Source: an uncultured Lachnospiraceae bacterium
GTDB lineage: Bacteria; Bacillota; Clostridia; Lachnospirales; Lachnospiraceae
Direction: 5' to 3'
Assembly (NCBI GenBank): GCA_905236365.1
Contig: CAJOPP010000422.1
Location: 1-6,478 of the forward strand
DNA: 6,478 bases
In this document: positions 6,344 to 6,478 of the stretch, piece by piece
How positions within the stretch are numbered: position 1 is the stretch's first letter
How the letters are laid out: every line of letters starts with the position of its first letter
Translations under genes and position numbers: made by a program
Notes under the pieces: model-generated
Database searches by the model: none
What the model was told of the DNA's origin: nothing
The model's input: only the letters and a program-made list of their open reading frames with translations

Positions 6344-6478
6344 GCCGGACGTTGACGGATATGCTATATGTTTTCCATTTCGGGCACGAGTTAAAGCATA
6401 CCTTCGAACTAAACTCGTACCTCGCTAAGGTCTCAGGCATCGTTAAGTGCCGGCGTTTGCAGATAGCCCTACATGGTA
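6344..6478. other. Structured non-coding segment at the right edge
   Basis: No open frame of useful length runs through these 135 bp on either strand. On the minus strand GGTACGAGTT (6412-6421) pairs with AACTCGTGCC (6383-6392) over 10 bp if one U-G pair is allowed; on the plus strand that position is a C/A mismatch, which hints that the minus-strand RNA is the folded form. An imperfect direct repeat, TTAAG-CCGG-CGTT-GATA-like, lies at 6340-6361 and 6443-6465. The segment abuts the conserved motif at 6327-6345, so it may be the interior of a second repeat element whose far end lies beyond the window, or the 3' region of a gene off the edge. Confidence 0.4.

Noticed and set aside
1..6478. CRISPR array, tRNA, rRNA or prophage genes
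   Set aside because: No regularly spaced direct repeats, cloverleaf, rRNA signature or phage gene was seen on either strand.

Overview
The window looks like chromosomal DNA of a low-GC Firmicute, most likely a gut clostridium of the Lachnospiraceae type. This rests on AT-rich intergenic DNA, strong GGAGG-type ribosome binding sites, consensus sigma-A promoters, and the style of the three recognisable protein families. The genus cannot be fixed from the sequence alone.

Layout, left to right. (1) Positions 1-211 hold a hairpin, copy 1 of a ~50-bp dispersed repeat, a near-perfect extended -10 promoter and a palindromic operator of the ArsR/SmtB type. (2) Positions 212-2373 are a two-gene heavy-metal efflux operon: a free-standing 72-residue metal-binding (HMA) protein, then a 632-residue Zn/Cd/Pb-type P1B ATPase that lacks its own N-terminal HMA domain. 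(3) Positions 2374-2703 hold an unrecognised open stretch, probably a gene remnant, ending inside a strong rho-independent terminator with a perfect 17-bp stem. (4) Positions 2884-4185 are a complete enolase gene. (5) Positions 4186-4322 are a short convergent junction with no convincing terminator. (6) Positions 4323-6080, on the minus strand, are a cytoplasmic GH13 neopullulanase/cyclomaltodextrinase-like enzyme. Its promoter is at 6224-6252, and its ~135-nt leader contains a 98-bp inverted-repeat hairpin element. (7) Positions 6293-6478 hold copy 2 of the dispersed repeat, inverted relative to copy 1, then a structured non-coding segment that runs off the window.

The genes do not form one pathway. 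Metal efflux, glycolysis (2-phosphoglycerate to phosphoenolpyruvate) and intracellular maltodextrin breakdown are three separate transcription units; the last two feed the same central carbon flow only in a general sense.

The least explained content is non-coding. A 17-19 nt motif (consensus ATGTCATTAACTTAAGC) occurs four times near the window edges. In two copies it extends into the ~50-bp repeat, and both of these lie in the same orientation and 39-40 bp upstream of the -35 box of a strong promoter (metal operon and amylase). This looks like a family of short mobile or regulatory intergenic elements with conserved ends and variable interiors. Whether it is already described cannot be settled without a genome search.
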